In this document: piece by piece, positions 8,907 to 17,719 of the stretch
How the letters are laid out: every line of letters begins with the position of its first letter
Numbering within the stretch: position 1 is the first letter of the stretch
From: Verrucomicrobiota bacterium
GTDB lineage: Bacteria; Verrucomicrobiota; Verrucomicrobiia; Limisphaerales; SIBE01
Length of the DNA stretch: 37,065 nt
Assembly (NCBI GenBank): GCA_027623095.1
Contig: JAQBVM010000025.1
Location: 1-37,065, forward strand
Reading direction: 5' to 3'
The notes under the pieces: generated by a model
What the model saw: the letters and a program-made list of their open reading frames with translations, nothing else
Told to the model about the DNA's origin: nothing
Database searches by the model: none
Position numbers and translations under genes: made by a program

Positions 8907-9043
8907 ATTGACTCGTTGTACTCTTCGGCGAGACGATCAAATAGTACACAGTTGGAATCTATGAACCGCCGCCAGTTACTCTCCCGCGTTGGGGCCTGGG
9001 CTCGTTATTCGCACGTGCGCAAAGCGAAGCGGCAACACAATGG
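8907..9043 (+). pseudogene. Frameshifted Tat-type signal sequence remnant
   Basis: ATG 8961 starts MNRRQLLSRVG, a twin-arginine signal beginning. After the run of four G at 8991-8994 the continuation makes sense only in another frame (GLGSLFARAQSEAATQW), which is the frame of the DUF1287 gene at 9044. Adding one G restores a single frame. The fragment looks like the N-terminus of another exported protein whose body was lost, or an older N-terminus of the next gene broken by a one-base deletion. Confidence 0.55.
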
Positions 9044-9655
9044 ATGTTCTACTCTATGATTCTGAAGTCGCTCATCCGGCTCGTTGCCGTTCTTGTTCTG
9101 ATTGACGCGGCACATGCCCAGCCCATCACTAAACTGGGCTTGCGGATCGCCTCGGCTGCCCGACAGCAGATTGGTGTAACAACGGAGTACGATTCCAGTT
9201 ACGCATCACTTAAATACCCTGGAGGCGACGTTGCCATTCACACGGGGGTATGCACGGATGTCGTTGTCCGGGCGCTTCGTCAAATCGGAATGGATCTCCA
9301 GAAAGAAATCCACGAAGATATGCTCCGGAATTTCGGCAAGTATCCGAAAAAATGGGGACTCAAGAAAACAGACAAAAATATTGATCACCGTCGTGTTCCG
9401 AATCTCATGCGATTTTTTGAACGGCATCAAATCGCAATGGAGGAGAAGCTCAGAGTGCCCGAAACCTACCGCGCTGGCGACATAGTGGCTTGGGATCTTG
9501 GGAGCGGAGTTCTGCACATAGGCATTGTGTCCGATAAAACAACGGGGAGCACTCCTTTGATCATTCACAACATCGGAGCCGGCGCCAACGAAGAAGACAT
9601 TCTTCTTAAATACAAGATTATCGGCCACTACCGAATTAAAGAAGGCGCCCAATAA
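9044..9655 (+). CDS. DUF1287 domain protein, probable secreted cysteine peptidase-like fold
   Basis: The 203-residue protein has an N-terminal signal peptide (LIRLVAVLVLIDAAHA, cleavage near residue 25); ATG 9056 is an equally good start. The rest matches DUF1287: GVCTDVVVRALRQIG with candidate nucleophile Cys70, the KYPKKWGLKKTDKNIDHRRVPN segment in the middle, then YRAGDIVAWDLGSGVLHIG with His158 and PLIIHN with His175. The Cys followed by two His and the order of motifs resemble NlpC/P60-type cell-wall peptidases, so a role in peptidoglycan is plausible but not established for this family. It lies 145 bases before the sulfatase start on the same strand and has no evident functional link to it. 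Confidence 0.85.
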   Translation: MFYSMILKSLIRLVAVLVLIDAAHAQPITKLGLRIASAARQQIGVTTEYDSSYASLKYPGGDVAIHTGVCTDVVVRALRQIGMDLQKEIHEDMLRNFGKYPKKWGLKKTDKNIDHRRVPNLMRFFERHQIAMEEKLRVPETYRAGDIVAWDLGSGVLHIGIVSDKTTGSTPLIIHNIGAGANEEDILLKYKIIGHYRIKEGAQ

Positions 9656-9800
9656 GATATGACAAAGGCTTTGAATTTCTCTTCTCCACTCCATCCAGAA
9701 ATCTTTGCACGACTCCGCCAACTCGAACCCTCGAAGAACAGCAATTGAAGTGACTAAGGTCCGTAAGGATTACGCCATCCGTGATACCCAGGGAATAAGC

Positions 9801-11375
9801 ATGAAAATGAAGCCCGCAATCAATCGTCCATTATCCGCGATCCATTGGAGCAGGCATCTGCATGGCATTTTGACCGTGCTGATGTTCATTCTGCAGATCG
9901 TAAACGGCACACCGTTTGTCCAAGCCGCGGCCCGTCCCAACATTCTTTTTATCATCGCGGACGACCAGTCTCCGTACGATTTGAAAGCCTACAACCAGCG
10001 TTCAACGCTGGAGACACCGTCGATCGATCGCCTGGCTGCGCAAGGAATGACCTTCGATGGCGCGTATCACATGGGAGCCTTTGTCGGTGCGGTATGCACT
10101 CCATCGCGTCACATGATCATGACTGGCCGCACACTCTGGCACCTTCCGTATCCTTTGATGTCAAGGGCTCTCAAAGATCTCACTTCCGAACGGTGCCCGC
10201 CAGGAATCGAGAAGAACTCCATGGCCGCCGTGTTCAACCGCGCCGGCTATGACACCATGCGCACCTGCAAGAACGGAAACAGCTTTGAAGCCGCAAACGC
10301 CCAGTTTACGGTGCGAAGAGACGCGTCCAAACGGGGCGGCACGGACGAATCCGGCAGCGCCTGGCACGCCGATCAAGTTCTCGATTATCTGAAGCAGCGG
10401 GAGACAGCAAACGATCACGACCCCTTTTTGATCTATTTCGGGTTCTCCCATCCCCATGATACACGCGATGGAAAACCCGAATTGCTTGCGAAATATGGCG
10501 CGGTCAATCACACGGATCGCAACACGCTTCCACCTGCGAACCCGAAGGCGCCGGCCCTGCCGGTGAATTACCTTCCCGCCCACCCGTTCCATCATGGCCA
10601 TCCGAATCTGCGCGACGAAGTCGCCGTGAGCGGAGTCTGGGAAAAGCGCGATGAGATCACAATTCGCAATGAGATCGGCCGGCAGTTCGCCTGCAGCGAA
10701 AACATCGATATTCAGATTGGCCGTGTCCTGGAGAAGCTCGAAGCGATGGGCGAGCTCGACAACACTTACATCTTTTACACGGCCGATCATGGAATGGCGA
10801 TCGGCCGCCACGGCTTGCAGGGGAAACAAAACCTCTATGAGCACACCTGGCGCGTGCCCTTCATCGTCAAGGGTCCTGGCATCCGGCACGGATCTCGGGC
10901 CAAGGGGAACATCTATCTGCTGGATGTCTTAAGCACTCTTTGCGATTTAACCGGCATACAGACGCCTGAATCAAATGAAGGCATCAGCTTCAAGCCCGTG
11001 CTCGAAGGCAGGCGGGATGCTGTGCGTGACGTGCTCTACGGCGCTTATTGCGGCGGCACCAAACCGGGAATGCGCTGCGTCAGAAAGGGCGATTGGAAGC
11101 TCATCAAATATGACGTGCTGGACGGCGCCGTCCACGAAACGCAACTGTTTAACCTTGCCGAAAATCCCGATGAACTCCTTCGGGAACATCAAGATCCAAA
11201 AGTGATCAGCTTGACTGGAAACACTCCCAAACCGAACCAAGTGAATCTTGCCGATGACCTTAGGTTCCTGGAACGACGAAAGGAGTTAGAAGCGCTGCTG
11301 CTCGCTGAAATGCGCCGCCTCGAGGATCCGTTTCGCCTCTGGAATCAGCCAGCCGACGGACCCGCGAAGCGGTGA
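9801..11375 (+). CDS. Secreted sulfatase (type I, formylglycine-dependent)
   Basis: This enzyme should hydrolyse sulfate esters, probably on a sulfated glycan, outside the cytoplasm. I chose ATG 9801 (524 residues) because a signal peptide (LTVLMFILQIVNGTPFVQAAA) follows; the frame opens at 9705. The sulfatase start RPNILFIIADDQ supplies the metal-binding Asp pair. The core motif VCTPSRHMIMTGR holds the cysteine (residue 99 from this start) that must be oxidised to formylglycine by a separate enzyme not seen here. The C-terminal metal site FYTADHGMAIGRHGLQGKQNLYEH is intact. The stop lies 39 bases before the large PVC redox protein, so the two are probably co-transcribed, a pairing that suits sulfated-sugar degradation. 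The exact substrate is unknown. Confidence 0.95.
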   Translation: MKMKPAINRPLSAIHWSRHLHGILTVLMFILQIVNGTPFVQAAARPNILFIIADDQSPYDLKAYNQRSTLETPSIDRLAAQGMTFDGAYHMGAFVGAVCTPSRHMIMTGRTLWHLPYPLMSRALKDLTSERCPPGIEKNSMAAVFNRAGYDTMRTCKNGNSFEAANAQFTVRRDASKRGGTDESGSAWHADQVLDYLKQRETANDHDPFLIYFGFSHPHDTRDGKPELLAKYGAVNHTDRNTLPPANPKAPALPVNYLPAHPFHHGHPNLRDEVAVSGVWEKRDEITIRNEIGRQFACSENIDIQIGRVLEKLEAMGELDNTYIFYTADHGMAIGRHGLQGKQNLYEHTWRVPFIVKGPGIRHGSRAKGNIYLLDVLSTLCDLTGIQTPESNEGISFKPVLEGRRDAVRDVLYGAYCGGTKPGMRCVRKGDWKLIKYDVLDGAVHETQLFNLAENPDELLREHQDPKVISLTGNTPKPNQVNLADDLRFLERRKELEALLLAEMRRLEDPFRLWNQPADGPAKR

Positions 11376-11414
11376 GGTGTCGCTAGGAAGCAAATTCTAC
11401 GAATTCCAAACACG

Positions 11415-14400
11415 ATGGCATCCCATTTTTTCCAATTCCTGGTCGGATCGTGTCTCGCTCTCGCCGTGCTTCACGCGCGGCAACCGGCTGAATTCAATAG
11501 CCCGCTGGCTGTTGGCAAAGGCAACAACGATTCCGACATCACACTCGACCCCGGACTCGCAGCGCGGGAGACCCTTATTACCGCAAAGCCGGAGCCGGCA
11601 AGAACTTTGAACCTGGAAGACTACGCGCGATTTCAGAAAACCGCCCCCGTGCCCGGCCGTGTTGAGCCTGTAACAACGCGCTTGCCCCTGGAACTATCGG
11701 GCGGGCAGCACATTGTTTTCATTGGCAACACGCTCTTTGACCGGGATGGCGGTTTCGGTCACTTTGAAACGCTGCTCCACCAGCGGTTCCCGAGCCAACA
11801 TCTCGTCGTCCGAAATCTCGCCTGGTCTGCCGACGAGATTGGTCTTCAACCGCGCCCGGCAAATTTCGCGACCCTTCAACAACAGCTCACGATTGAAAAA
11901 GCGGACGTCATTTTCGCCGCATTTGGCTTTAACGAATCGTTTGCAGGAACCGAAGGTTTGCCAGAGTTCCGGGATCGCCTGGCCGATTTTCTCCAGACCC
12001 TGAAGACCAGCGCCTTCAACGGAGTGACCGCGCCGCGCACTGTTCTGGTGTCGCCCATTGCGAACGAAAATGTCACCGGTGTTCTCGCCGCCGATCTCAA
12101 CAACGCGCGCCTTCGTGCCTACACGGAAGCCATGCGCGAAGCGGCCGCGGAGCAAGATGTGGGGTTTGCCAACGTGTTCAGCCCGACGCTGGCGGCGATG
12201 GACTCGCCAGGATCGAATCTGACGTTCAACGGAGTACATCTCGAGGCTGATGGCTATGAAGTCTTTGCCCGAGCCCTGTATCAAGAGGTATTCAAAGAAC
12301 CTGCTCCCCAGGTAAATGAGACGCTCCGCGAGGCCGTGATCGAAAAGAACAAGCAATACTTCCGACGTTACCGCCCCCTCAACACTTTCTACTACACTGG
12401 AGATCGGAACAAGACTTACGGTTACCTGGATTTCCTGCCCGCGATGCGCAATTTCGACTTGATGGTCGCCAACCGGGATCGCCACGTCTGGGATATCGCA
12501 CAGGGACGTCCGGCTCCCGACCGGGTGGACGACTCGAACGTGCCGCCATTGCCCCCGGCACTTCAGAGCCGAAGCGGCAATGAATGGCTCTCGCCCGCGG
12601 ACGAACTAGCTGCGTTCAAGATCGACCCTCGCTTCTCGGTGAATTTGTTCGCGTCAGAGGAACAGTTCCCAGACATCGCTTGTCCCATTCAGATGCGATG
12701 GGATGCGCAAGGCAGGCTCTGGGTATCCTGCTCCACCACCTATCCGCACGTCTATCCTGGGAATGAGCCGAATGACAAAATCGTGATTCTTGAAGATACA
12801 GATGGAGACGGTCGCGCCGACAAATCGACCGTTTGGGCGGACGATTTGCAGATTCCGCTCTCTTTCGAATTTGGAGATGGCGGTGTTTACGTGTCAGAAG
12901 AGCCGCATTTGGTTTTCCTGCAGGACACCGATGGCGACGGCAAAGCCGATTTCCGCCGACAATTGCTCACGGGTTTTGGTTGCGAAGATTCACACCACGC
13001 ATTGCATGACTTCGTCTGGACACCCGACGGGGATTTGCTTTTCCGGGAAGCGATTTTTCACCATTCCCAAGTCGAGACGCCGTATGGACCGGTTCGGGCT
13101 GCGAACAGCGCGTGGTTTCGTTTTCGTCCGGCAAATCAAAGGCTGATAACGTTTGGCAACTATCCAAACACAAACCCGTGGGGAGTGACGTTCGACGACT
13201 GGGGGAATCACGTTGCCAGCCATCCTGTTTTCGCTTCCGCGTTCCATGCGCTCAATCCTCCCTATCCACAACAACATCCTGGCGCCACGGGGCTTCCCGC
13301 TTACTCTGGCGTCTGCGGGCATGAGTTCGTTGATTTCCCATTCTGGCCAAAGGAACTCCTGGGCGGATTCATAAAGGTCCGTTACAAACCGTCCAATCGC
13401 GTCGAGATTCACAAATGGATCGAGCACGATACCCATTACGAAGAAGAGTACCAGGGTGACCTTCTGTATTCCTCGAACCTCAGTTTTATTCCTACCGACA
13501 TTCGTTTCGGACCGCGCGGCGCCTTATATGTTTGCGACTGGTACAATCCCATCAAGGGACATATGCAGTACTCGCTCCGGGATGAACGCCGCGACCGGAG
13601 TTCCGGTCGCATTTGGCGCATCGTTCCCAAAGGGGCTCCGCTCCAAAACCCGCCAGTGATTGCTGGAGCATCCATCCCCGCTTTGATCGAGATCCTCAAG
13701 CGGCCCGAGTACCGCTATCGCTATTGGACGCGGCGCGAACTGCGTGAGCGCGATCCGGTGGAAGTGAAGCGCGCGCTCGACACTTGGGTCGCCCGGCTCG
13801 ACTCCGGCGACCCGCGTTTCCGCCATCATCAGATCGAGGCAATCTGGTTGTATCGAAACATTGCCGCAGTGAACACCAGCTTGCTTCGGGAACTGCTGGA
13901 CTGCGAAGATCACCACGCGCGCGCAGCCGCAACCGAGCAACTTCGAAACTGGCACCCGAACTTCCCGGACGCGATCGCCCTGCTGCGCCGAGCCGCAAAC
14001 GATCCGAACGGCCGCGTGCGGATGGAAGCCGCAATTGCGGCAAGTTATATCGGCACGCGCGAGGCCCTCGACGCGGCGCTTGAGGCAGCGCAACATCCGC
14101 GCGACAAACATCTGGCTTACGCGTTCGCCTGCGCGCTTGGATCCGAGAATTTGCGCCGCTATTGGGAGAACGATCCCGCGTATGCCCGAGTGCCGCCACT
14201 GCTCAAGAACTCGGGAAATTCCAATGAGTTTGAGGAGCCGTCCGTCAGCGCGCAACAGGCCCAATTCGACAACCAGAAAAACTTGAAGACCGTCCGTATT
14301 GAATGCGTTCCGGAGCGAATGCAATACACCGTAACTCAGTTCACCGCGGAAACCGGCCAGCCCGTGAAGCTTGTCTTCACGAACCCCGACGCGACGGACC

Positions 14401-15236
14401 ACAACCTTGTTATCGTTCAACCCGGCGCGTTGGAGGAGGTCGGCATGGCGGCGAACGAGATGGCGAAAGATCCGAAGAACGCGAATTCCAATTTTCATCC
14501 GCCCGAAAAGAAAGACTTGATCCTCGAAGCCACGCCAATGATTGGCCCGATGCGGAAGGCAAAGATCTATGTCCTGCGCTTTCGCGCTCCGGAAAAGCCG
14601 GGCATTTACCCGTATGTTTGCACATTCCCGGGCCACTGGGTGGTGATGACCGGCGAGATGCTCGTGGTGAACGATCGGCAAACCGAGCAGATGCTTTTGG
14701 CTTCCCGCGCTGTTCCTCAATCACGGGACTGGAAGATCGCGGATCTGGAGGAGCCTGCCGCCAAACTCACGGGGCGGAACGTCATGCGCGGCATGAAAGC
14801 GTTTATGGACGCCCGCTGCAACCAGTGCCATCAGATCGCGGGTCACGGGATCGCGCTCGGGCCGGATCTCACAAAGATCTCCGAAAAGTACCGGGGAGGC
14901 GAACTGCTGCGCCAGATTCTCGAACCCTCAGCTGTAATTGACGACTCATTCCGCACATGGACATTGACAAAGAGGAACGGGGAAGACGTGTCCGGCACCA
15001 TCCTCAAGGATGACGGCAGAACCGTGCATCTTACCCCGAACCTGCTGATGCCGGATGATACGATAAGAGTGCCGGCGCGCCAGATTACGAAGCGCACCGC
15101 ATCGCAAATATCTCCTATGCCCGAGGGCATGCTCGCAAACCTGAACGAAGATCAAATCCTTGACCTCCTCTTTTTTCTCGAAACAGGCGGTTTCAAGGTG
15201 CCGGAGGCGATACGCACGAACGGTGAAGTGCCGTGA
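11415..15236 (+). CDS. PVC-type heme-binding dehydrogenase with SGNH-like, HEAT-like, azurin-like and cytochrome c parts
   Basis: This is a 1273-residue exported redox protein with a signal peptide at residues 1-20. Residues about 95-290 resemble an SGNH hydrolase, but the GDS nucleophile motif reads Gly104-Asn105-Thr106, so the usual catalytic serine is absent. Residues about 400-760 match the PVC membrane-bound dehydrogenase/sorbosone-dehydrogenase-like propeller, with DTDGDGRAD and DTDGDGKAD calcium-type loops. Residues about 765-930 form Arg/Ala-rich HEAT-like helices. Residues about 955-1085 are cupredoxin-like: His996, Cys1069, His1074 and Met1078 reproduce the azurin copper ligand spacing. 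Residues about 1115-1265 hold a c-type heme site, Cys1135-Cys1138-His1139 (CNQCH), with LGPDLTKISEKYRGGELLRQ. Electrons would plausibly pass from the propeller substrate through copper and heme. It follows the sulfatase gene by 39 bases. Substrate is unknown. Confidence 0.93.
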   Translation: MASHFFQFLVGSCLALAVLHARQPAEFNSPLAVGKGNNDSDITLDPGLAARETLITAKPEPARTLNLEDYARFQKTAPVPGRVEPVTTRLPLELSGGQHIVFIGNTLFDRDGGFGHFETLLHQRFPSQHLVVRNLAWSADEIGLQPRPANFATLQQQLTIEKADVIFAAFGFNESFAGTEGLPEFRDRLADFLQTLKTSAFNGVTAPRTVLVSPIANENVTGVLAADLNNARLRAYTEAMREAAAEQDVGFANVFSPTLAAMDSPGSNLTFNGVHLEADGYEVFARALYQEVFKEPAPQVNETLREAVIEKNKQYFRRYRPLNTFYYTGDRNKTYGYLDFLPAMRNFDLMVANRDRHVWDIAQGRPAPDRVDDSNVPPLPPALQSRSGNEWLSPADELAAFKIDPRFSVNLFASEEQFPDIACPIQMRWDAQGRLWVSCSTTYPHVYPGNEPNDKIVILEDTDGDGRADKSTVWADDLQIPLSFEFGDGGVYVSEEPHLVFLQDTDGDGKADFRRQLLTGFGCEDSHHALHDFVWTPDGDLLFREAIFHHSQVETPYGPVRAANSAWFRFRPANQRLITFGNYPNTNPWGVTFDDWGNHVASHPVFASAFHALNPPYPQQHPGATGLPAYSGVCGHEFVDFPFWPKELLGGFIKVRYKPSNRVEIHKWIEHDTHYEEEYQGDLLYSSNLSFIPTDIRFGPRGALYVCDWYNPIKGHMQYSLRDERRDRSSGRIWRIVPKGAPLQNPPVIAGASIPALIEILKRPEYRYRYWTRRELRERDPVEVKRALDTWVARLDSGDPRFRHHQIEAIWLYRNIAAVNTSLLRELLDCEDHHARAAATEQLRNWHPNFPDAIALLRRAANDPNGRVRMEAAIAASYIGTREALDAALEAAQHPRDKHLAYAFACALGSENLRRYWENDPAYARVPPLLKNSGNSNEFEEPSVSAQQAQFDNQKNLKTVRIECVPERMQYTVTQFTAETGQPVKLVFTNPDATDHNLVIVQPGALEEVGMAANEMAKDPKNANSNFHPPEKKDLILEATPMIGPMRKAKIYVLRFRAPEKPGIYPYVCTFPGHWVVMTGEMLVVNDRQTEQMLLASRAVPQSRDWKIADLEEPAAKLTGRNVMRGMKAFMDARCNQCHQIAGHGIALGPDLTKISEKYRGGELLRQILEPSAVIDDSFRTWTLTKRNGEDVSGTILKDDGRTVHLTPNLLMPDDTIRVPARQITKRTASQISPMPEGMLANLNEDQILDLLFFLETGGFKVPEAIRTNGEVP

Positions 15237-15259
15237 TTATTCGGATCTTTTCGGAAGAG

Positions 15260-16447
15260 CTACCGGTTCCTGGCGATCGCGTTTGCGGCGGCTTCCTGGA
15301 AATCACGGCGGACGTCGCTGGCGTCGCTGTTCGGGAAGTTTGACCGTTGCACCATGAGGACATAGGCGACGCCCTTCACGGGATCGATCCACGCCTGCGT
15401 GCCCCATGCCCCGCCATGGCCGAAACTGCCTGGTGAGAGTATTGCGCCGACGCCGTCGTGCGGCGTGCGGAGGATGCAGGTGGCAATGCCCCAGCCGTAG
15501 TTCGCGCCCCGATTTCCGTAAGTGTCGTTCTGGAAGAATCCCGTCGGCAAGCTGCCTGTTTGCGGGGTGGTGAGATACTTCATCGCGGCGGCGCTCATGT
15601 AGCGGCGGCCCCCGAATGTGCCGCCATTGAGCAGCATCTGGCAAAACCGCGCATAGTCGGATGCGGTCGAGTAGAGCCCCCCGTTGCCTTGCGGCGGCCG
15701 GCCGCGCGGACCGAACTCGGGACGCGGTGGCACGGGTTCGAGAGCGCCTGTGTCTTTATCTTTCGCATAGGCAGTCACCAAGCGAGACCGATGTTCGTCG
15801 CTCAGATAAAACGTTGTGCTCGTCATTCCCAGCGGATCGAAGAGCTGTTTTTGGAGAAACGCATCGAAGGTCATGCCACTCACGACCTCAACGATACGTC
15901 CGGCGGCGTTGATGCCGCTCTGAGTATATTTCCATTTTTCACCGGGTTCGTATTGCATCGGAGCCGCGAGCCAGATCGGGACGAGATCGGCGAGCGTTTT
16001 CGCTTGTCGCGCGGCTGGGCCCGCCGCCTCGCCGAGGCCTGAGGTGTGCGTGAGGATTTGGGTCAGCGTGAGATTCGCGGGCTTTCCCGAAGGGGTCTTC
16101 AAGCTGGCGAACTCGGGCAAATATTTCGCGACGGGATCGGCGACGTTCAATTTACCCTCGTCCTGAAGCATGAGAATCGCTGTGCCCGTAATCGGTTTCG
16201 TCATCGAGGCGATCCAGAAAAGCGTGTCGGGAGTCATTGGTCTTTTCGTTGCAACATCGGCGAAGCCCGTGCTTTCAAGGTGAAGAGTTTTCTCCTTCGT
16301 GACGACGACCGTCACGGAACCAGTGATTTCATTCTTTGCAATCACCGCCTCCATCGCAGCGCCAATACCCGGAAGCTTTGGCGGGTCGGCAAGGGCGGGC
16401 AGCAAGGTGGAAAGTGCAAGGCTGGCAATCAAGAGGAAAGAGTTCAT
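15260..16447 (-). CDS. Secreted serine hydrolase of the beta-lactamase/DD-peptidase-like family
   Basis: The 395-residue protein starts at ATG 16447, directly before a signal peptide (MNSFLLIASLALSTLLPALA); the frame extends to 16537 over repeat motif 1. It carries the family's SxxK active site (ASMTKP, Ser81 and Lys84), a second motif YTQSGIN in place of YxN, and HGG in FGHGGAWGTQAW. Such proteins act as esterases, DD-carboxypeptidases or beta-lactam hydrolases in the periplasm; this one cannot be narrowed further. It converges on the PVC redox protein with 23 bases between the stops, with no terminator seen. Upstream lies a long gene-free region. Confidence 0.94.
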   Translation of the reverse strand: MNSFLLIASLALSTLLPALADPPKLPGIGAAMEAVIAKNEITGSVTVVVTKEKTLHLESTGFADVATKRPMTPDTLFWIASMTKPITGTAILMLQDEGKLNVADPVAKYLPEFASLKTPSGKPANLTLTQILTHTSGLGEAAGPAARQAKTLADLVPIWLAAPMQYEPGEKWKYTQSGINAAGRIVEVVSGMTFDAFLQKQLFDPLGMTSTTFYLSDEHRSRLVTAYAKDKDTGALEPVPPRPEFGPRGRPPQGNGGLYSTASDYARFCQMLLNGGTFGGRRYMSAAAMKYLTTPQTGSLPTGFFQNDTYGNRGANYGWGIATCILRTPHDGVGAILSPGSFGHGGAWGTQAWIDPVKGVAYVLMVQRSNFPNSDASDVRRDFQEAAANAIARNR

Positions 16448-16511
16448 GGCGATGAGAATTATTCGATAAGCCGGACGGAAGCAAGAAATCCCAGCAACTC
16501 GAGCAGGTGCG

Positions 16512-16533
16512 GGGCGCATCTGAGTGAGGACAG
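16512..16533 (+). repeat. Dispersed repeat motif 1, copy b
   Basis: GGGCGCATCTGAGTGAGGAC lies 65 bases upstream of the start of the minus-strand hydrolase gene, in the same relation to the gene as copies at 8713 and 36756. Confidence 0.65.
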
Positions 16534-16555
16534 GCATTACTTAGCATGATGCTTC

Positions 16556-17388
16556 AGTGGGTAAGGGGCAGGTCGAAACCAGCCCCTCCCCGTTGTCGCA
16601 ATGGGGTCCATTCCCCATACTGACCGGCGAGCGGATTTCCCGCACCGGGCGACCCCGACCATAGGCGGGAGCCTACGATTCCTTGGTAGGACAGAGCTGT
16701 ACCCAAGAATGGGGAGTGCCGCCGACAGGGCCACGAGGGCTCCCCCTGAGGCGGGACCGTTCGCAGTGGACGTTCAGCCGTAAGAGACCGTTTCTTAGCC
16801 GAAGCTAACTTGTTCCGTGAACTGAAGGAGACACTGGAATCGCTCTGTGGTTTTGCCTTTCTGTCATCGGCTGCCGACGACATACTCTGGCGCTGGAGAC
16901 ATCCCCAGGAGCGGAGCCAGGGAGCGGCTGTTTCCGCTGCCGGAGCGTAACACTCTCCTTTCGGCCAAGCCTTATAGAGAGCGCTTATCAAGTCAGGACT
17001 TGAACTCCGTGGGACTTCATCGGTGAATGAAACGAACCGTTTTCCCGACATGAGAGCCGGTCGCACCGTTTCGCCCAGCCAACGTGCCGCCTTGGGGGTT
17101 GGCCGAGAGCTTCGTGGAACAAGCAAGCTAGGCTTCGTCCGGGAGAGAGACTCGCCCTTCGTGTCGGCTCAGGGGCCCCCCTGTCAGGTCAAAGGAGCCG
17201 GCCTCTTCGCGACGGCCCATTACTGAGCCGCCCTGGCTTCGTTCCCCCGGCCGCTGGCCCCGAGGTTTAGCTCCCCTGTTCTGGACGGATGCGGCTCCGC
17301 CCAGGTAGGATTCCATCATGTTACTTTCTGATGTCACCGTTTAAGACGTAGTTCATTTCATCCGACGACTCGCGACCCTCCCCACACC
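16556..17388 (-). other. GC-rich structured segment, possible degenerate group II intron
   Basis: This segment has no credible gene on either strand: the long minus frame 16554-17126 is Ser/Arg/Pro-rich with no recognisable domain. On the minus strand a 34-base hairpin (16653 down to 16620) has a GAAA loop at positions 15-18, a CG bulge at 25-26 and a GCGG/CCGC upper stem, as in group II intron domain V. The catalytic AGC near the start is, however, replaced by TCG and the base of the stem is weak. It is followed by a stem-loop (GGGGC, GGT, CGAA loop on the plus strand at 16564-16585) and the sequence ends CCCTTACCCAC, as domain VI and an intron end might. A start such as GTGTGGGGAGG near 17388 would give about 830 nt, in range for an intron lacking its reverse transcriptase. 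All of this is inference; other structured RNAs remain possible. Confidence 0.3.
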
Positions 17389-17719
17389 ACCTAGCAGACG
17401 GCTTGGAGGATTTGGTTCAGGAGATCACCCTTCACTGGATATACTTCTACATCGTAAATGGCTATTCAGTTGCGGTCTCTGACGGTGATGTCGCTCATCC
17501 ACAGACCCGGCGGATAGTCAGGAAACACGTTGTGCGAGTTTTTGCAGGACTTACCGACCGATGCCTAAACCGGGTACCGGGGATGTTTTAGGGACTGCTG
17601 GTAGTCTGTCTGGATGCCGGCGAACAGTGTTGCAGCGACCACCGCTGTCGCGTCGGCTGCCTGACTCGGCGGATCCGGCGGAAAAACCTGGCGGATCAGT
17701 TCGTTGAACGACGGGTGAT
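17389..17719. other. Gene-free stretch with one possible minus-strand coding remnant
   Basis: No complete gene was found. On the minus strand a frame open from about 17745 to TAG at 17565-17567 reads RDPWVREHLNHPSFNELI and then a Pro/Ala-rich stretch ending LKHPRYPV. It has protein-like character but no start codon, overlaps the EamA gene end, and I do not recognise it. The plus frame 17403-17591 has no ribosome binding site. Confidence 0.3.

Noticed and set aside
10161-10889. 242-codon minus-strand open frame in the sulfatase gene
   Set aside because: It is antisense to the sulfatase core and has no family features.
13524-14720. 398-codon minus-strand open frame inside the PVC redox gene
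   Set aside because: It is antisense to a gene with full domain matches, has no recognisable domain, and long antisense frames are expected in GC-rich coding DNA.
16554-17126. 190-codon minus-strand open frame
   Set aside because: Ser/Arg/Pro-rich sequence with no domain; the DNA is better explained by many stem-loops, and it overlaps the possible intron segment.
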